64,000 bases of DNA from Clusia tigrina (lineage: Eukaryota; Arthropoda; Insecta; Diptera; Clusiidae): contig OV050031.1 in the NCBI GenBank assembly GCA_920105625.2, positions 219,280,194-219,344,193 of the forward strand. The letters run 5' to 3'. Both the position numbers and the translations under genes were made by a program. This document shows, piece after piece, positions 1 through 11,160 of this stretch. The notes under the pieces are model-generated. The model searched no databases. It was not told the origin of the DNA and saw only the letters and a list, made by a program, of their open reading frames with translations. Numbering within the stretch: the first letter of the stretch is position 1; every line of letters begins with the position of its first letter.

Positions 1-457
1 TTAGCGGCTAAGCGCGTTTCGAATTTTCGTTATTTATCAGCGCCCTACAACATTTCCATCGGGGTTAGTATGAACGTCAACAAATAAAATAATCGACCGT
101 AGTTCGGCTTGCAAAATTGTTTGTTAATCATTTTTGTTTCTTTTCTCAATAAATAAATAAAGATATTTTTGTTCTTTTTATAAATTTTAAGTGTAAAATT
201 TAATTTAACGACTAGAAAATTAATTGTCGTGTTGTAAGTTGACATTTCTTGCTTGGGTTTAAACAAGTTTAACTCTAATTATGATGTATATAATGAGTTC
301 TCTGTATATAGAATGACTCCGATGTTGTGTTCATTTTATATATGAATAAATTTGTAATTTGTTGAGTGTAACATAACTTCGTTTGCAAATGAACGCGTTA
401 ATATAACAAAAAGAAACAGAAGTAGTTTTAAAATTAAGATTTACATATTAAAAACTT
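1..457. other. Mlc2 3' flank, nothing recognised
   Basis: AT-rich sequence past the Mlc2 poly(A) signal. Short open frames here lack coding character. Confidence 0.5.
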
Positions 458-463
458 TTTATT
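458..463 (-). terminator. Candidate Mlc2 polyadenylation signal AATAAA
   Basis: AATAAA on the minus strand lies about 75 nt past the Mlc2 stop codon, inside an A-rich stretch. It would give a short 3' UTR. The A-rich surroundings make chance occurrence possible. Confidence 0.5.
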
Positions 464-538
464 TTTTTTTTTTTTTAGATTTTTGTTGATATTTTTGTTT
501 GTTTGCTTGTTCTATGTTTTGAGGCGGTTGGCATGGGC

Positions 539-3500
539 TTATGCTTCTGCTGCCTCCTCCTCCTCTTCGTCCTTGCCGGTGAGCATGGAAATGAGGGCGC
601 CGGTATCGATTTGGTTCTTATCGTCAATGACCATCTGATCGAAGGCATCATCAACTTCCTTCATGGTGAATTTGTCACCGAAGTTCATGAGCATTTCACG
701 GAATTTATCACCATCGATGAGACCATCATTATCGAATGTTTTGAAGGCAGCAATGACGACATCGTCTTCATCATTGGCACCGGATGTGGCCATACGGTTA
801 GCGAACAGGGTCAACAATTGGGTGAAATTGATGGGGCCGGAGGCTTCGCCCAACATTTGGTCCAACTCCTTATCGTTGGCGATCTTGCCAACAGAGTCGA
901 AGGCGGCACGCAAATCGTTCTTGCCAATAATGCCATCCTTGTCAGCATCCATTAGTTGGAAAGCCTTAAAATGAATTGAGACGGACACAAAAGAGAGGAC
1001 ACGTCAGTCACGGAAACGAGCGATAGAGTCAAATCAAGGATTTGAGTAGGATAGAATCAAATCAATGAATATACAAAAGAAGCGACTCCCTTTCTCTAAA
1101 AATGGCGGTTAACATAAACCCAATACCATTATCAGAGCAAAAGTCCACTGACCCAAGAGAAATGGAGTGTCCTTTTCGCTAAAATCCTTTAGGCAAAACC
1201 TTGCTTGAGTTGGCAATTGTGTTAAATACTCACTTCCTTGAATTCGGCAATTTGTTTTTGCGAGAAAACGGAGAACACACTGGAACCAGCGCGCTTCGAT
1301 TTCTTGGAGCCACGGGAGCCACCTGACGCTCTCTTCGATCCAGTTGTAGAAGCTGGAGCTGGAGTTGCAGCTGGTGCTGGGGTTGCTGCCTCAGATGCGG
1401 CCTCTGATGCGGTTTCAGAAGTACCTCCCTCTTCCTTGGTCTTCTTCTTCTTAACCTTCTTCTTCTCATCGGCCTAAAGAGTATGGTTTGTTTTTGTTTT
1501 GTTAGGAGAGTCATGATTAGAGACAGGAATTTTCAGGGTTCTTGTTTTTATTTGTAGCAGAAAAAACCGTTCAGAAATTTGTGGAAATATTTGCAATGGA
1601 TTTCAAGTAAGGAAAACAAAATCAGTTTAATTTCAATTATATAATTATAGAATAAAATAATTTTCGGTAGTAAACGAGACAAGCGGTATAGGAGATCTTT
1701 CAAGGATATTTGAGATTATGAATATACAAATAATAGACTAGAGGAAGATGCTTGAAGATTCTTCAAAGATAGCTGAGCTTATGCGAATACAAACAATAGA
1801 CAAGTTGTATTAAAGATCCTTCAAGGATATCGGAGCAAATGGTTATACATATAATAGACAAGTTGTATTGAAAATTCTTCAAGGATAGCTGAGCTTATGG
1901 GTATATAAATAATATACAAACTGTACTAAATATCCTCCAAAGATAGCTGAGCTTATGGGTATACAAATTGTAGACAAACTGCATTGAAGATTCTCCAAGG
2001 ATATCTGAGCATATGTGTTTATAAATCATATACAAACTGTATTGAACTTTCTTCAAGGATATCTGATCATAAGTGTATGCAAATAATATACAAACTGTAT
2101 TGAAGTTTCTTCAAGGATATCTGATCATAAGTGTATGCAAATAATATACAAACTGTATTGAAGTTTCTTCAAGAATATCTAAGCTTTTAGGTATACATAT
2201 AATAAGCAAGCTGTATTGAAAATCCTTCAAGGATATCTGAAGTTATGAGTATACAAATAATATAAAAGCTGTGTTGAAGTTCATTCCAGATATCTGAGTT
2301 TATGAGAATACAAATAATAGACAAGTTGTATTAAAGATCCTTCAAGCATATCTGAGCATATGGTTATACAAATCATAGATAAGCTGTATTGAAGATTCTT
2401 CAAGGATATTACAAGCTATTTTGAAGATCCCTCAAGGATATCTGAGCATATCTGTAATAATCTGCAAGCTGTATTCAAGATTCCTCAAAGATATCTGAGG
2501 TTATGAATATACAAATACTAGACAATCTGTATTGAAGATTCTTCAAGGATATCTTAGCTTATGAGAATACAAATAATATACAGGCTATATTGAAGTTTTT
2601 TTATCGATTATTTAAGATCGATCAAGGATACCTAAGCTCTTAGTTATACAAATATTAGACAAGCTGCATTGAAGTTTCTTGAAGGATATCTATACAAACT
2701 GTATTAAACTTTCTTCAAGGATATCTGATCATAAGTGTATGCAAATAATATTCAAAATGTATTGAAGTTTCTTCAAGGATATTTAAGCTTTTTGGTATAC
2801 ATATAATAGGCAAGATGTATTGAAGATCCTTCAAGGATATCTGAGCTGTGCATATAATTTTTTTCTCACTGACACACATACACTGTAGTACTGTATCTGT
2901 ATTTGAGAAGGCAATTCTATATCGAAGGCGATTCTGTATCGAAGACGATTATGTATTAAAGGCGATTACGCAATTCGTATGTGGAAATGCTCATTTCCTT
3001 CGCCAACACTGTCTGTCTCGCTCGCACTCGCATCACCGTATCGTGTTACGCGGCGAATGCGTAACAGGGTTAGGCCAACCATAAATAGCCAAAATTTCAG
3101 CGAATTTTCCTCGCATACGAAAATAGATTTTCAGTTCTGTATCTTGTATGGCGCTGGAGTATATGAATACGCAAACACGCTGACCACATTCTCCATTGAC
3201 GAACATAATGAACAGAGAATTGAAATTGGAAGTGGAATGGAATTTTTGGTTAACTGCATTCCTGGCTATATATAAAAATCGCACATGATCTTATATAAAA
3301 TTTGTTGAAACTTTTTCTTGCACTTGTTCTAATTTTCAGTATTTAAGCATGTTGTGGGGTGGTCTGGAATGCTTGATTATCACACTTATTTAGTCACATT
3401 TTATGGGCACTTTATTGTGATTCTTTTCGTTTAAATTTATTGAATTCGGTCGTTAATTGAATTCGTCATTAATTAATTGAATTTTTTTCACTTTCTATTT

Positions 3501-3727
3501 CGTACTTTCTTGTCAATTAATTGAAATTTTTTATATTGTTTTTATATTGTTTTTTTATGTTTTTTATTACATTATTTCACTACTTTCTTTTCCATTACTT
3601 GTACGCTTTATTTTTTTCATTTAAATCCACTACTCAACATTTCTTCGAGTAATCCTTTTTTCGTTTTTTTCGTTTTACATATAAGAAGTGTCCATTTGAT
3701 ATGATTTGTGTGTTGGTTCCTTACCAT
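539..3727 (-). CDS. Mlc2: Myosin regulatory light chain 2 (muscle), three coding exons
   Basis: This is the regulatory light chain that binds the neck of muscle myosin II and tunes thick-filament activation in the sarcomere. Exons on the minus strand are 3727-3725 (ATG alone, then donor GTAAGG), 1473-1234 (acceptor AG at 1475-1474, donor GTGAGT) and 964-539 (acceptor AAG, stop TAA at 541-539). All junctions are phase 0 and give 222 residues, the length I recall for Drosophila Mlc2. Residues 2-12 are Lys-rich and residues 19-45 form an Ala/Pro/Thr/Ser linker. The motif KSKRAGSSVF near residues 58-68 holds the Ser pair that myosin light chain kinase phosphorylates in the family. An EF-hand loop DADKDGIIGKND spans residues 87-98, with Asp rather than Glu last. 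A Glu/Ala-rich tail ends the protein. Family and exon joins are near certain. The one-codon first exon rests on the perfect ATG|GTAAGG and matching Drosophila structure. Confidence 0.96.
1695..2850. repeat. ~60-bp minisatellite in Mlc2 intron 1
   Basis: About 19 diverged tandem units contain the recurring phrases CTTCAAGGATATCTGAGC, GTATACAAATAATA and ACAAGCTGTATTGAAG. The array accounts for half of the 2.25-kb intron. Unit boundaries are clear and divergence is moderate, so the array is not very recent. Confidence 0.9.
3266..3275. promoter_or_regulatory. MEF2-consensus site in Mlc2 intron 1
   Basis: CTATATATAA fits the MEF2 consensus YTAWWWWTAR and lies about 450 bp into intron 1. MEF2 drives muscle structural genes in flies. 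AT-rich DNA gives such matches by chance, so function is inferred only. Confidence 0.3.
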
Positions 3728-3748
3728 GTTGCTAAACTTTTGCTGCGG

Positions 3749-3782
3749 TGTCTAAACGGATCGAGCGGTCAGAGCACACTGA
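3749..3782 (-). promoter_or_regulatory. Predicted Mlc2 core promoter: Inr plus DPE, no TATA box
   Basis: On the minus strand an initiator TCAGT lies at 3782-3778 with its A (+1) at 3780. A downstream promoter element AGACA (consensus RGWYV) sits exactly at +28 to +32 (3753-3749). No TATA box is placed near -30. The resulting 5' leader before the ATG at 3727 would be 53 nt. The motif spacing is directly seen. Use as the start site is inference. Confidence 0.6.
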
Positions 3783-5186
3783 GTGGTCTGGCTGATTTTA
3801 TCGTCAAGACAATGATGTTTTAAGTCAATTTTTTCGCCATGAAATCTTCCAAATCGTGGTCCACATACACGTACACCAGCCCACCGAGCCGTACATGAGC
3901 ACCGCCATCGGCCGCTGGGCCCCACTTCAGCGCCTGTGTGTGTGTGTGGGGTGGCGTGGCGTGGCGTGCGTCTGTATCTGTTTCAGCGTACATTCGTGCT
4001 GCCTTTTTTAGTAGCTGTATAGCGGCGGGGGGTAGGCGGGGACGCTCGGTGGCCTGGCTGTGTCTAGCGGCCATGCTAGAGCTGTGCGCTCGGATTTTCA
4101 TGCCAACGTGTCTAATTTTAAATTCTCTGCCTCTGCAAGCCTATGTGAATGGATCTGCCGGTACAATGTATTGAGGTATATCTCTCAGGTTTTCTGATGG
4201 TGTGTAGACGCGAAAATATAATTTCAACATTTCCACTCATACAGACAGACAAACAAACACACGCACACACACATGGTATATACATACTATTCTTGTCTCT
4301 GTATGGGTGTTGCTACATGGGCGCATGAGTTGATTGGAAATTATTTGATGTACGCATTTTGTTTCCTGCGTTGAGATCACCCAAATTCTTGGGACCTAAA
4401 GATAAATTTCTATTTTTGCGTGAGTGTATGTGCGTGTTGTTGTTTTGTTATTGGTGTTGTTGTCTTACCTTGCCATTTGTGTGGGACTTTTCTTTTACGT
4501 TCGAGTATAAAAGTATCTCGCATTGTGCAATTTGAAAACTCATTCGAATTTGGTTCCTCACAATGCCTCATATTGAAATTCACACACAAAAAAAACATAG
4601 AAATGAATAACTTGATATGACCAATAATACAATATATTATATAATTTTAACACACAATGCATATATATACTATATATAGAGCAGTATTATATATACGCAT
4701 ACCTATCAAGGTGTTTTGTGTATCTGATGTGCATTCATATTAATCGGCTTGCACACGCGGGAGGGGAATGAACTCTCCTGTAAAAGGACACCCAGCTGAG
4801 ATGGCTAATATGCAGAGTGACCTGCAATTGACTTTGAAATTGTATGCAAAACTTTAAAGAATTTTTCCACTGGTTTGTTTTTTATTTTGGAATTTTTTCA
4901 ATTTTTTTCTATTTCTTTATTTGAGTCACAAATTTTTATCTGTGTTTCAAAAACACGAACTAAATTGTGATTGTTGTTGTTGTAACTCGATTTGTTGCGG
5001 TCATGTGTGATTGGTTGATATTCATGCACTATTTATTGAATTGTGGAGAGCTAATTTTAAAATTTTGCCCACACAAAAATCTTGTCAGATATTTACTGAT
5101 TCACTTTTCATGCTGGCTTCAGAACTGCTCCATGAAAATCTCATTTGGAACATTCTTTCTTTAAATAAATCAAAATAATTATATGA
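3783..5186. other. Non-coding 5' flank of Mlc2
   Basis: Complex, mostly unique sequence with short TG/CA and TA runs (near 3938, 4258 and 4660). Open frames here are short and unlike known proteins. It is the likely place for Mlc2 upstream regulatory DNA. Confidence 0.4.
4670..4679. promoter_or_regulatory. MEF2-consensus site upstream of Mlc2
   Basis: CTATATATAG, a full YTAWWWWTAR match, lies about 890 bp upstream of the predicted Mlc2 start. It sits in a locally TA-rich stretch, so it may be fortuitous. Confidence 0.3.
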
Positions 5187-5325
5187 ATATTATTATTATT
5201 ATTATCATAAATTACACCATAACATGGCTGTAAGGGGTTGGGTCCTAGCAACTAGGGAGACAAAGATTTAGAAAGAAGCATCCACCATGCCCGGGGCAGG
5301 ATTCAAACCCGCGAGGGGAAAAGTG
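5187..5325 (-). mobile_element. SINE-like element with Pol III B-box and (ATT)n tail
   Basis: Read on the minus strand, a B-box-like GGTTTGAATCC (5309-5299) is followed by ~95 bp of body and an ATA/ATT repeat tail ending near 5189. Body phrases such as ATGCTTCTTTCTAAATCTTT recur near 26780. The 5' A-box end appears truncated. A non-LTR 3' end is the alternative. Confidence 0.45.
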
Positions 5326-5574
5326 GGAAAACATGATTTCTTACCAAATATTTCTAGATAATTATTTAAAAACTTGTACTAAACAATTTACAAAATTTTT
5401 GATTTTATATAACAACAAAATTTTTGCGGAAAATCAAACTTATATTTGGATTTTCACAGTATTTCGTACCTTCGATACTGACTAAATTGCTTATATAAGA
5501 CCTAAGAAAGCTGTTACAGACACATATTATAAGGTGTATAGCTTTATACTAAAGCCGTTATAAAAAATCCTTAT

Positions 5575-6428
5575 TCTTCTTTGATGGCGCTACAACGGAT
5601 AATCTGTTTCGGCCGTCTTAATAAAGCTTCGCCAGTTACCCGTGCTATGCGAGAGTTAGCAAGCCCAAGCGCAGTTTAATCTTTTGAACGGAGAAAAGGT
5701 CATCCTCTTCTGCGCGTTCTACCACCGTGAGTCAAAGAAAACACCCTCTTAGCCAGAGCATCTTCATCCATTCGCTCAACATGACCAACCCTCTTAGCCG
5801 GAGCGTCCTCATCCATACGCTTATGATGACCAACCCTCTTAGCCGGAGCGTCCTCATCCATTCGCTTAGCATGACCAACCCTCTTAGCTAGAGCGTCCTC
5901 ATCCATTCGCTTAACATGACCAACCCTCTTAGCCAGAGCATCCTCATCCATTCGCTCAACATGACCAACCCTCTTAGCCGGAGCGTCCTCATCCATTCGC
6001 TTATGATGACCAACCCTCTTAGCCGGAGCGTCCTCATCCATTCGCTTAACATGACCAACCCTCTTAGCCAGAGCATCCTCATCCATTCGCTTAACAATTA
6101 TCAACCCTCTTAGCCGGAGCGTCTTCATCCATTCGCTTAACATGACCAACCCTCTCAGACGGAGCGTGCTCAGCCATTCGCTCAACATGACCAAAACAGC
6201 GGAGCCGCTGGATTTTTTTGCGCTTGACTATATCAGTGACGGCGTACAACTCATACAGCTCCTACAACTCATCATTCCATTGTCTTCGATACACGTCGTC
6301 CACGTTTATTGGACCATAGGTCTTTCGAGTATCTTCGTCTCGAATGCTCCCAACAGCCTCTCATCATGCGGAGTCATTGTCCACGTCTCAGCGCCATACT
6401 TTAAAACTGGTAGTATGAGGGACTTATA
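5575..6428 (-). pseudogene. 3' half of an RTE-like non-LTR element (reverse transcriptase C-terminus)
   Basis: Minus-strand translation shows the C-terminal region of an RTE/BovB-type endonuclease-reverse transcriptase: a YGAETWTM-like stretch, an ELYELY/IVKRKKIQRLRCFGHVERM block, then RVFSLTHGGRTRRRG. The element continues on the far side of a mariner insertion, at 7722-7930. The GHVERMDEDAPAKRV segment, normally single, is tandemly repeated about ten times here. Frameshifts and stops follow, so it is a dead copy. Confidence 0.75.
5727..6190 (-). repeat. 45-bp (15-residue) tandem repeat inside RTE-like coding sequence
   Basis: About ten units of 45 bp each encode GH(V/H/A)(E/K)RMDEDA(L/P)AKRV. 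Eight consecutive units stay in one frame. A single extra base near 6095 shifts the two units nearest the element's 5' side. Because the unit is a multiple of three, the frame survived expansion. Units differ by only a few substitutions. Confidence 0.9.
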
Positions 6429-7721
6429 CGAGGGGTACTATTTATATTTCGGGAATAGCAAATAATAACAAACATTTTTAGATGCAAATGGCTTTATTGT
6501 TTTTCAAAATATTCCCCTTGATGATCAGCACACTTTTGCATCCGTTCAAACCATTTGTCATAGCAGTTTTTCCATTCCTCTTGAGACACCTCCAAAACAT
6601 GGGTTTTGAACGCTTCAACTGCTTTTTCGGGGCTTGTAAATCGTTCACCACGCAGTCTACCTTTGATGTTCGGGAACAAGAATAAGTCATTGGGTGCCAA
6701 ATCAGGACTGTATGGAGGATGAGTCATCAATTCGATGTTTTGACTGCTCAAAAATTAACCTGTTTGACGAGATGAGTGAGAGCTCGCATTGTCATGATGG
6801 AGACTGATTCGACTTTGGCGGTTGGTTTTACGAATTTCTCCGAAGACTTCCGGCAAACAAATGGCCGTGCGCCACTCAGAATTGACCGCCCTACGTTACT
6901 CAAGCGGAACAGTGGCCACATGACCCATTCGGCCGAAGAAACAGGCGACCATTTGCTTCGATGTGCTTCTTCCACGAACAACTTTTGTTGGATTTAGCTC
7001 GTCTTGGAATACCCACACGGTCGGTTGTTGTTTAGTTTCCGGCTCAGACGCATATATCCATGATTCGTCACCTATCACGATTTTATACACGTCTTTTGAC
7101 CCACCACGGTCGAACTTTTTAATCACTTCCTTACACCAATTGACACGAGCCTTTTTTTTTAACGATTGTCAAATTATGTGGGATCCAACGTGAACAAATC
7201 TTTTTTACAGCCAAATGTTCATGCAATATTGAATGTATGGAAGTGGAAGTAATGTCCAAGGTGTCCTCTATCTCACGATATGTCACATGACGATCTTGCA
7301 TTATCGGTTCACGCACTGCATCGATGTTTTGTGGCACAACAACCGATGTTGGACGACCTTCACGGAGTTCGTCGGCGACCGAACTACGACCACGATTGAA
7401 TTCACTATACCAGCGATATACTGTGGTTTTTGATGGTCCTTTATCGCCATACAAAGAACTGAATTCATCGACACATTCTTGTTGAGATAATCCACGTCGA
7501 AAGTTGTGAAAAATAATCCAACGAAAACCTTCTCTTGAAATTTCCATTTTTTGGCCCAATTGATTTTCTTAACTCACTGTAAACAAAACAAATGGCACTT
7601 GTACATCAACACGTTGTGAGTACGTTTATGCTAAAAAATGTGAAACTTTATTATGGTGTTGCCAGATTTTAGCTATTGACATTAGCGTTGCCAGTTCCCG
7701 AAATATAAATAGTACCCCTCG
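6429..7721 (-). mobile_element. Mariner transposon with 27-bp TIRs and TA target duplication
   Basis: Identical terminal inverted repeats of 27 bp (6429-6455 and 7695-7721, starting CGAGGGGTACTATTTATATT) are flanked by TA at 6427-6428 and 7722-7723. The 1293-bp length suits a mariner. It is inserted in an RTE-like element whose two halves lie on either side. Confidence 0.93.
6494..7559 (-). pseudogene. Mariner transposase (DD34D), inactivated
   Basis: A cut-and-paste transposase that would bind the TIRs and insert at TA. The N-terminal helix-turn-helix region starts at 7559. The catalytic set is visible: GDESW, HHDNA, and YSPDLAPND with 34 residues between the second and third Asp. Inactivating lesions are one frameshift at a T-run near 7150-7160 and in-frame TAA codons at 6898-6896 and 6757-6755. 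Otherwise the frame is continuous to the stop at 6496-6494. Few lesions plus identical TIRs suggest a rather young, dead copy. Confidence 0.9.
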
Positions 7722-7930
7722 TAGAGCGAGATTTTCGTTCGTCGAGAAAGAGCTCTGCTTCTCAATTGCCATGATCCCATAATACCACCTGTTGGCAAGA
7801 GTTATTCCTCGCTTGATCTCGAGGCTGACATGTTGTTCTTGGCGGTAATAATGGATCCTAGATAAACGAAATCCGTGACGACTTCGAATGTATAATTGTG
7901 GACAGAAGCATATTGTCCAAAAAAGTCTTC
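7722..7930 (-). pseudogene. 5' portion of the mariner-split RTE-like element
   Basis: Minus-strand translation reads FVYLGSIIT then a block like LANRWYYGIMAIEKQ, typical of the reverse transcriptase thumb region of RTE/BovB elements. It continues across the mariner into 6428. The retained part is only the C-terminal third of the polymerase. Confidence 0.7.
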
Positions 7931-7954
7931 TACATAGTTTAATTTGTTAATTTT

Positions 7955-8065
7955 ATTATTATTATTATTATTATATCTTACACCATAATTAATTATATGT
8001 CCAAGGTGTTGGGGGAATGAGTACTAGCTGCAAAGGCTTTCGACTCGAAAGGAAAAAGATTTTAT
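7955..8065 (-). mobile_element. SINE-like copy with (ATT)n tail
   Basis: Shares the body CGAAAGCCTTTG and the AATTAATTATxx/ATT-repeat end with copies near 15.5 and 26.7 kb. The tail lies at 7955-7975. It is truncated on its 5' side. Confidence 0.4.
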
Positions 8066-8685
8066 ACAGTTTTATATAAAACAAACCCAACTTTTGTTTA
8101 ATTCATCTGTGTTTTCTTTATTTGATCTTATAGAGCTATCCTCCTTTAGTAGAAGCAGGATCGTTCGTTTCTTCAGGTAACAGAACTGTTTCTCCTTTCA
8201 GTTCCGAGGTTGTTTCAGTTTAAGGGACCCATGTCTCTGTGGCATCAGAAGGGGCTAATATTTGTTCTGAGTGAGCTTCCTTTAGGTGCCACCCTAACCC
8301 ACCTACCTCACCCAAACCTATCTACCTCACTACCTACCTCACCCTAACCTACCTACCTCACTATAATCTGATTATTTTATATTATATTTTTCTTAAATCC
8401 CATTGAAAAACATGATTTCCTTGGTTCAAAGATAATAATAAGTAATCCTCTTAGTTCAACTACTTGCTCCACATCAGATATTTTGACGAATTTGTCATAT
8501 AATTATCATGATCTTCTGCGGGACTCTTTCTCTAAGCATAGAGAAATTTAGTTTTAATCCTAGCGGTGGAACTTCTTTCAACTCACCCACTATATACCCC
8601 CTGAATACTTTTACATGGTCCTCATATTTATTCATCTCTTGATATTCATGGTCAGGAACTCATGTATTTTGGAGGAATCAAGATT
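8066..8685. other. Degenerate non-coding stretch
   Basis: Contains a CCTACCTCACCCTAACC-rich run at 8288-8366, resembling the tail of a non-LTR element. No gene is seen. Confidence 0.4.
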
Positions 8686-8805
8686 AGGGATCTTGAATAT
8701 AACTAAGAGTATTCTCCAATATACCTGCCAAAGATCCGCAGTCTGTGATTAGATGCAGAGAGGTTTCATCACTTTCTCCACTGGAAGACTTCTGGTTGAA
8801 CTTCT
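8686..8805 (-). pseudogene. Fragment of the CCHC-tailed non-LTR family
   Basis: Minus-strand translation gives SDETSLHLITDCGSLA, the C-terminal CCHC block of the family seen at 10, 14, 15 and 62 kb, here as a single, damaged copy. The flanks are unrecognisable. Confidence 0.6.
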
Positions 8806-9965
8806 GAGGGGCTGATTACTTATAGTAAAAATGATTATTGTTACACAAACATTTCAGTCATTATAAAGTTTAGGAGTTACTCTCAAAATGAAGTTATTTT
8901 ATAGTTATAAAATAGTTCAAGGAAACAAGAAACTAGAACAGAGAAAATTGAACATACTTCTATATACGAGAATCTTGTGCTACTGGTAGTTAGAGACATC
9001 ATAAGAATATTGTAACTTGGTACTTAGGCCACAATGGGCCTTGAACGGGCCTAAGTGAGTCTTAGGACAGCCATGTAACCTAACCTCACTTGGTACTTAA
9101 ATAGTTGGCAATCAAGTCAGGGAGCCTTCCAATGTTCGACTTATAAAGTTACAAGCATTATAGAGTCAAATTCTATAAACCATCTTGGAAAGACCTCTGA
9201 TCGTGTTATGATGCATAAATTTAGGATAGTAATAACATCATTAAATATTATTAGAACACTTAAATCTTGAAAGAAGTTAATGTGACTGATCCGCCCAATA
9301 AGTTGAGTCTCCTTAATGCACTCAACTGAAAAGCAGCTGTTTGATCACTTCAATGGAGTGCAGACAAACATTCCTTAGTTCCACTCGAATATGATTCAGC
9401 ATACATTCGTCTTCTCCAAGGCCATTTACTTGGATATTTTAAGGGAATGCATTTATCGACAAACTAGAGAAGAGAATCCAGAGATGCCACCATGAAGATG
9501 CCAATCATTTATTGATACTACAGCAAAGATTGTTTGAGAATAATAAGCTAAGTGCTATGTCCTGAAAGTAAATTTGAGAGACATATTGGTGTTTTTTTCG
9601 GACCAAGTATTTGTTCCTAGCACTCAGATCAGCAGACATCTATTGTACTGCATTTGGCGTTCCATTTTTATGTTCCTTTGAAACTACCTGATTTGTGAAG
9701 AGACCTCAGTATGAGATCCTATATCGTATGTTGAGGTCTCTGGCTTCGATGTACTTTCTCCAGGTTGAGAACTCCAAACAAATGAATGCCACGATATGTC
9801 ACTTCGCTTGCTTGCTGGATCATTACACCATTTGGAGATAAGAGAGGATATATACCGTGTCTTAAGGTAAACGTTATGTGAACGCTTTTCGACTCGCTAA
9901 CCTAAATTCTCCATTTTAGTAACCATTCTTCTACACGTCTGATGTGAGCCTTTAGATGAAGATGT
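8806..9965. other. Non-coding, old repeat debris
   Basis: A piece at 9020-9085 resembles a non-LTR 3' end (GGCCTTGAACxGGCCTAAGTGAGTCTTAGGACAG-like, then TAACCTAACCT). The rest is AT-rich with no recognised coding sequence. Confidence 0.4.
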
Positions 9966-10465
9966 ACTTATTAGATATATTTAAGGGTGTGATACAGCGC
10001 GACCTGACGGATCTATTATTATGTCCCTATTTATTTAATTAGATGAGGATAGTACAGATCTTCCGTCAGGTTTAATTCCGACCTTAATCAAATTTAAGGA
10101 TCTTGATCATATCTAAGATGTATTCTCCAAAATACCTGTGCTATTTGTGTGCCCAAGGTCCGCAGTCCGTGATCAGGTGTAGTGAGGTTTTCTCACTTTC
10201 TCCACAGAATCTATAGTCGACAGTTGAAGTCAAAGGTCCACAGTCTGTGATCAGGTGCAGTGAGGTTTTCTCACTTTCTCCACAGAATCTACAGATGTCG
10301 TCTGAGGATAGCCCCAACTTATTCATGTGATATATGAGTGTACAGTGTCCGCTTAGAACGCCTGTGATGATTCTTAATTTACTCCGAGGCATGTTTATCA
10401 ACTCTTTTCTTTCTTTTAGGATTAAAATCTCCCAGAAGACCTTTGGACTATCTTAATCATCCCGG
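9966..10465 (-). pseudogene. Non-LTR element 3' end, CCHC motif duplicated
   Basis: The minus strand encodes the conserved block INMPRSKLRIITGVLSGHC, then a C-x2-C-x8-H-x4-C motif (ICRFCGESEKTSLHLITDC) present twice, separated by a short linker, and a stop. The 3' UTR follows to a TTAGATATATTTAAGGGTGT end near 9966. The RNase H domain lies upstream in complete relatives. This fragment is 5' truncated. Confidence 0.8.
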
Positions 10466-10477
10466 AAGAGGGGAATC

Positions 10478-11160
10478 AAAGTGGTGTTGAGGGATCAAAA
10501 TGGTATTGGGGGATCAAATTGGTGTTGGGGGATCAAATTGGTGTTGGGAATCAAAGTGGTGTTGGGGGGTCATATTGGTGTTTCGGGGATCAAATTGGTG
10601 TTGGGGGATCATATTGGTGTTGGGGAACCAAAGTGGTGTTGAGGGATCAAATTGGTCTTGGGGGATCAAATTGGTGTTGGGGGATCAAATTGGTGTTGGG
10701 AATCAAAGTGGTGTTGGGAGATCATATAGGTGTTGGGGGGATCAAATTGGTGTTGAGGGAATGAAATTGATAGTGGGGGATCCAATTGGTGTTGGGGATC
10801 AAATTGGTGTTGGGAGATCAAATTGGTGTTGGGAGATCAAATTGGTGTTGGGGAACCAAAGTGGTGTTGAGGGATCAAATTGGTGTTGGGGATCAAATTG
10901 GTGTTGGGGGATCATATTTGTGTTGGGGGATCAAATTGGTGTTGGGGGATGAAATTGGTGTTGGGGGATCAAATTGGTGTTGGGAGATCATATAGGTGTT
11001 GGGGGGATCAAATTGGTGTTGAGGGAATGAAATTGATAGTGGGGGATCCAATTGGTGTTGGGGATCAAATTGGTGTTGGGAGATCAAATTGGTCTTGGGG
11101 GATCATATTGGTGTTGGGAGATCAAATTGGTCTTGGGGGATCATATTGGTGTTGGGGGAG
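10478..11160. repeat. G-rich 20-bp minisatellite
   Basis: About 34 units of consensus GATCAAATTGGTGTTGGGGG occur. A multi-unit block including GATCATATAGGTG and GAAATTGATAGTGGGGGATCC recurs 266 bp later, showing a higher-order duplication. The open frames here only reflect the repeat. Confidence 0.95.

Noticed and set aside
503..974. Plus-strand open frames over Mlc2 exon 3
   Set aside because: They are antisense shadows of a strongly conserved exon.
3820..4174. Frames of 78-93 codons upstream of Mlc2
   Set aside because: No resemblance to a protein family and they overlap on both strands.
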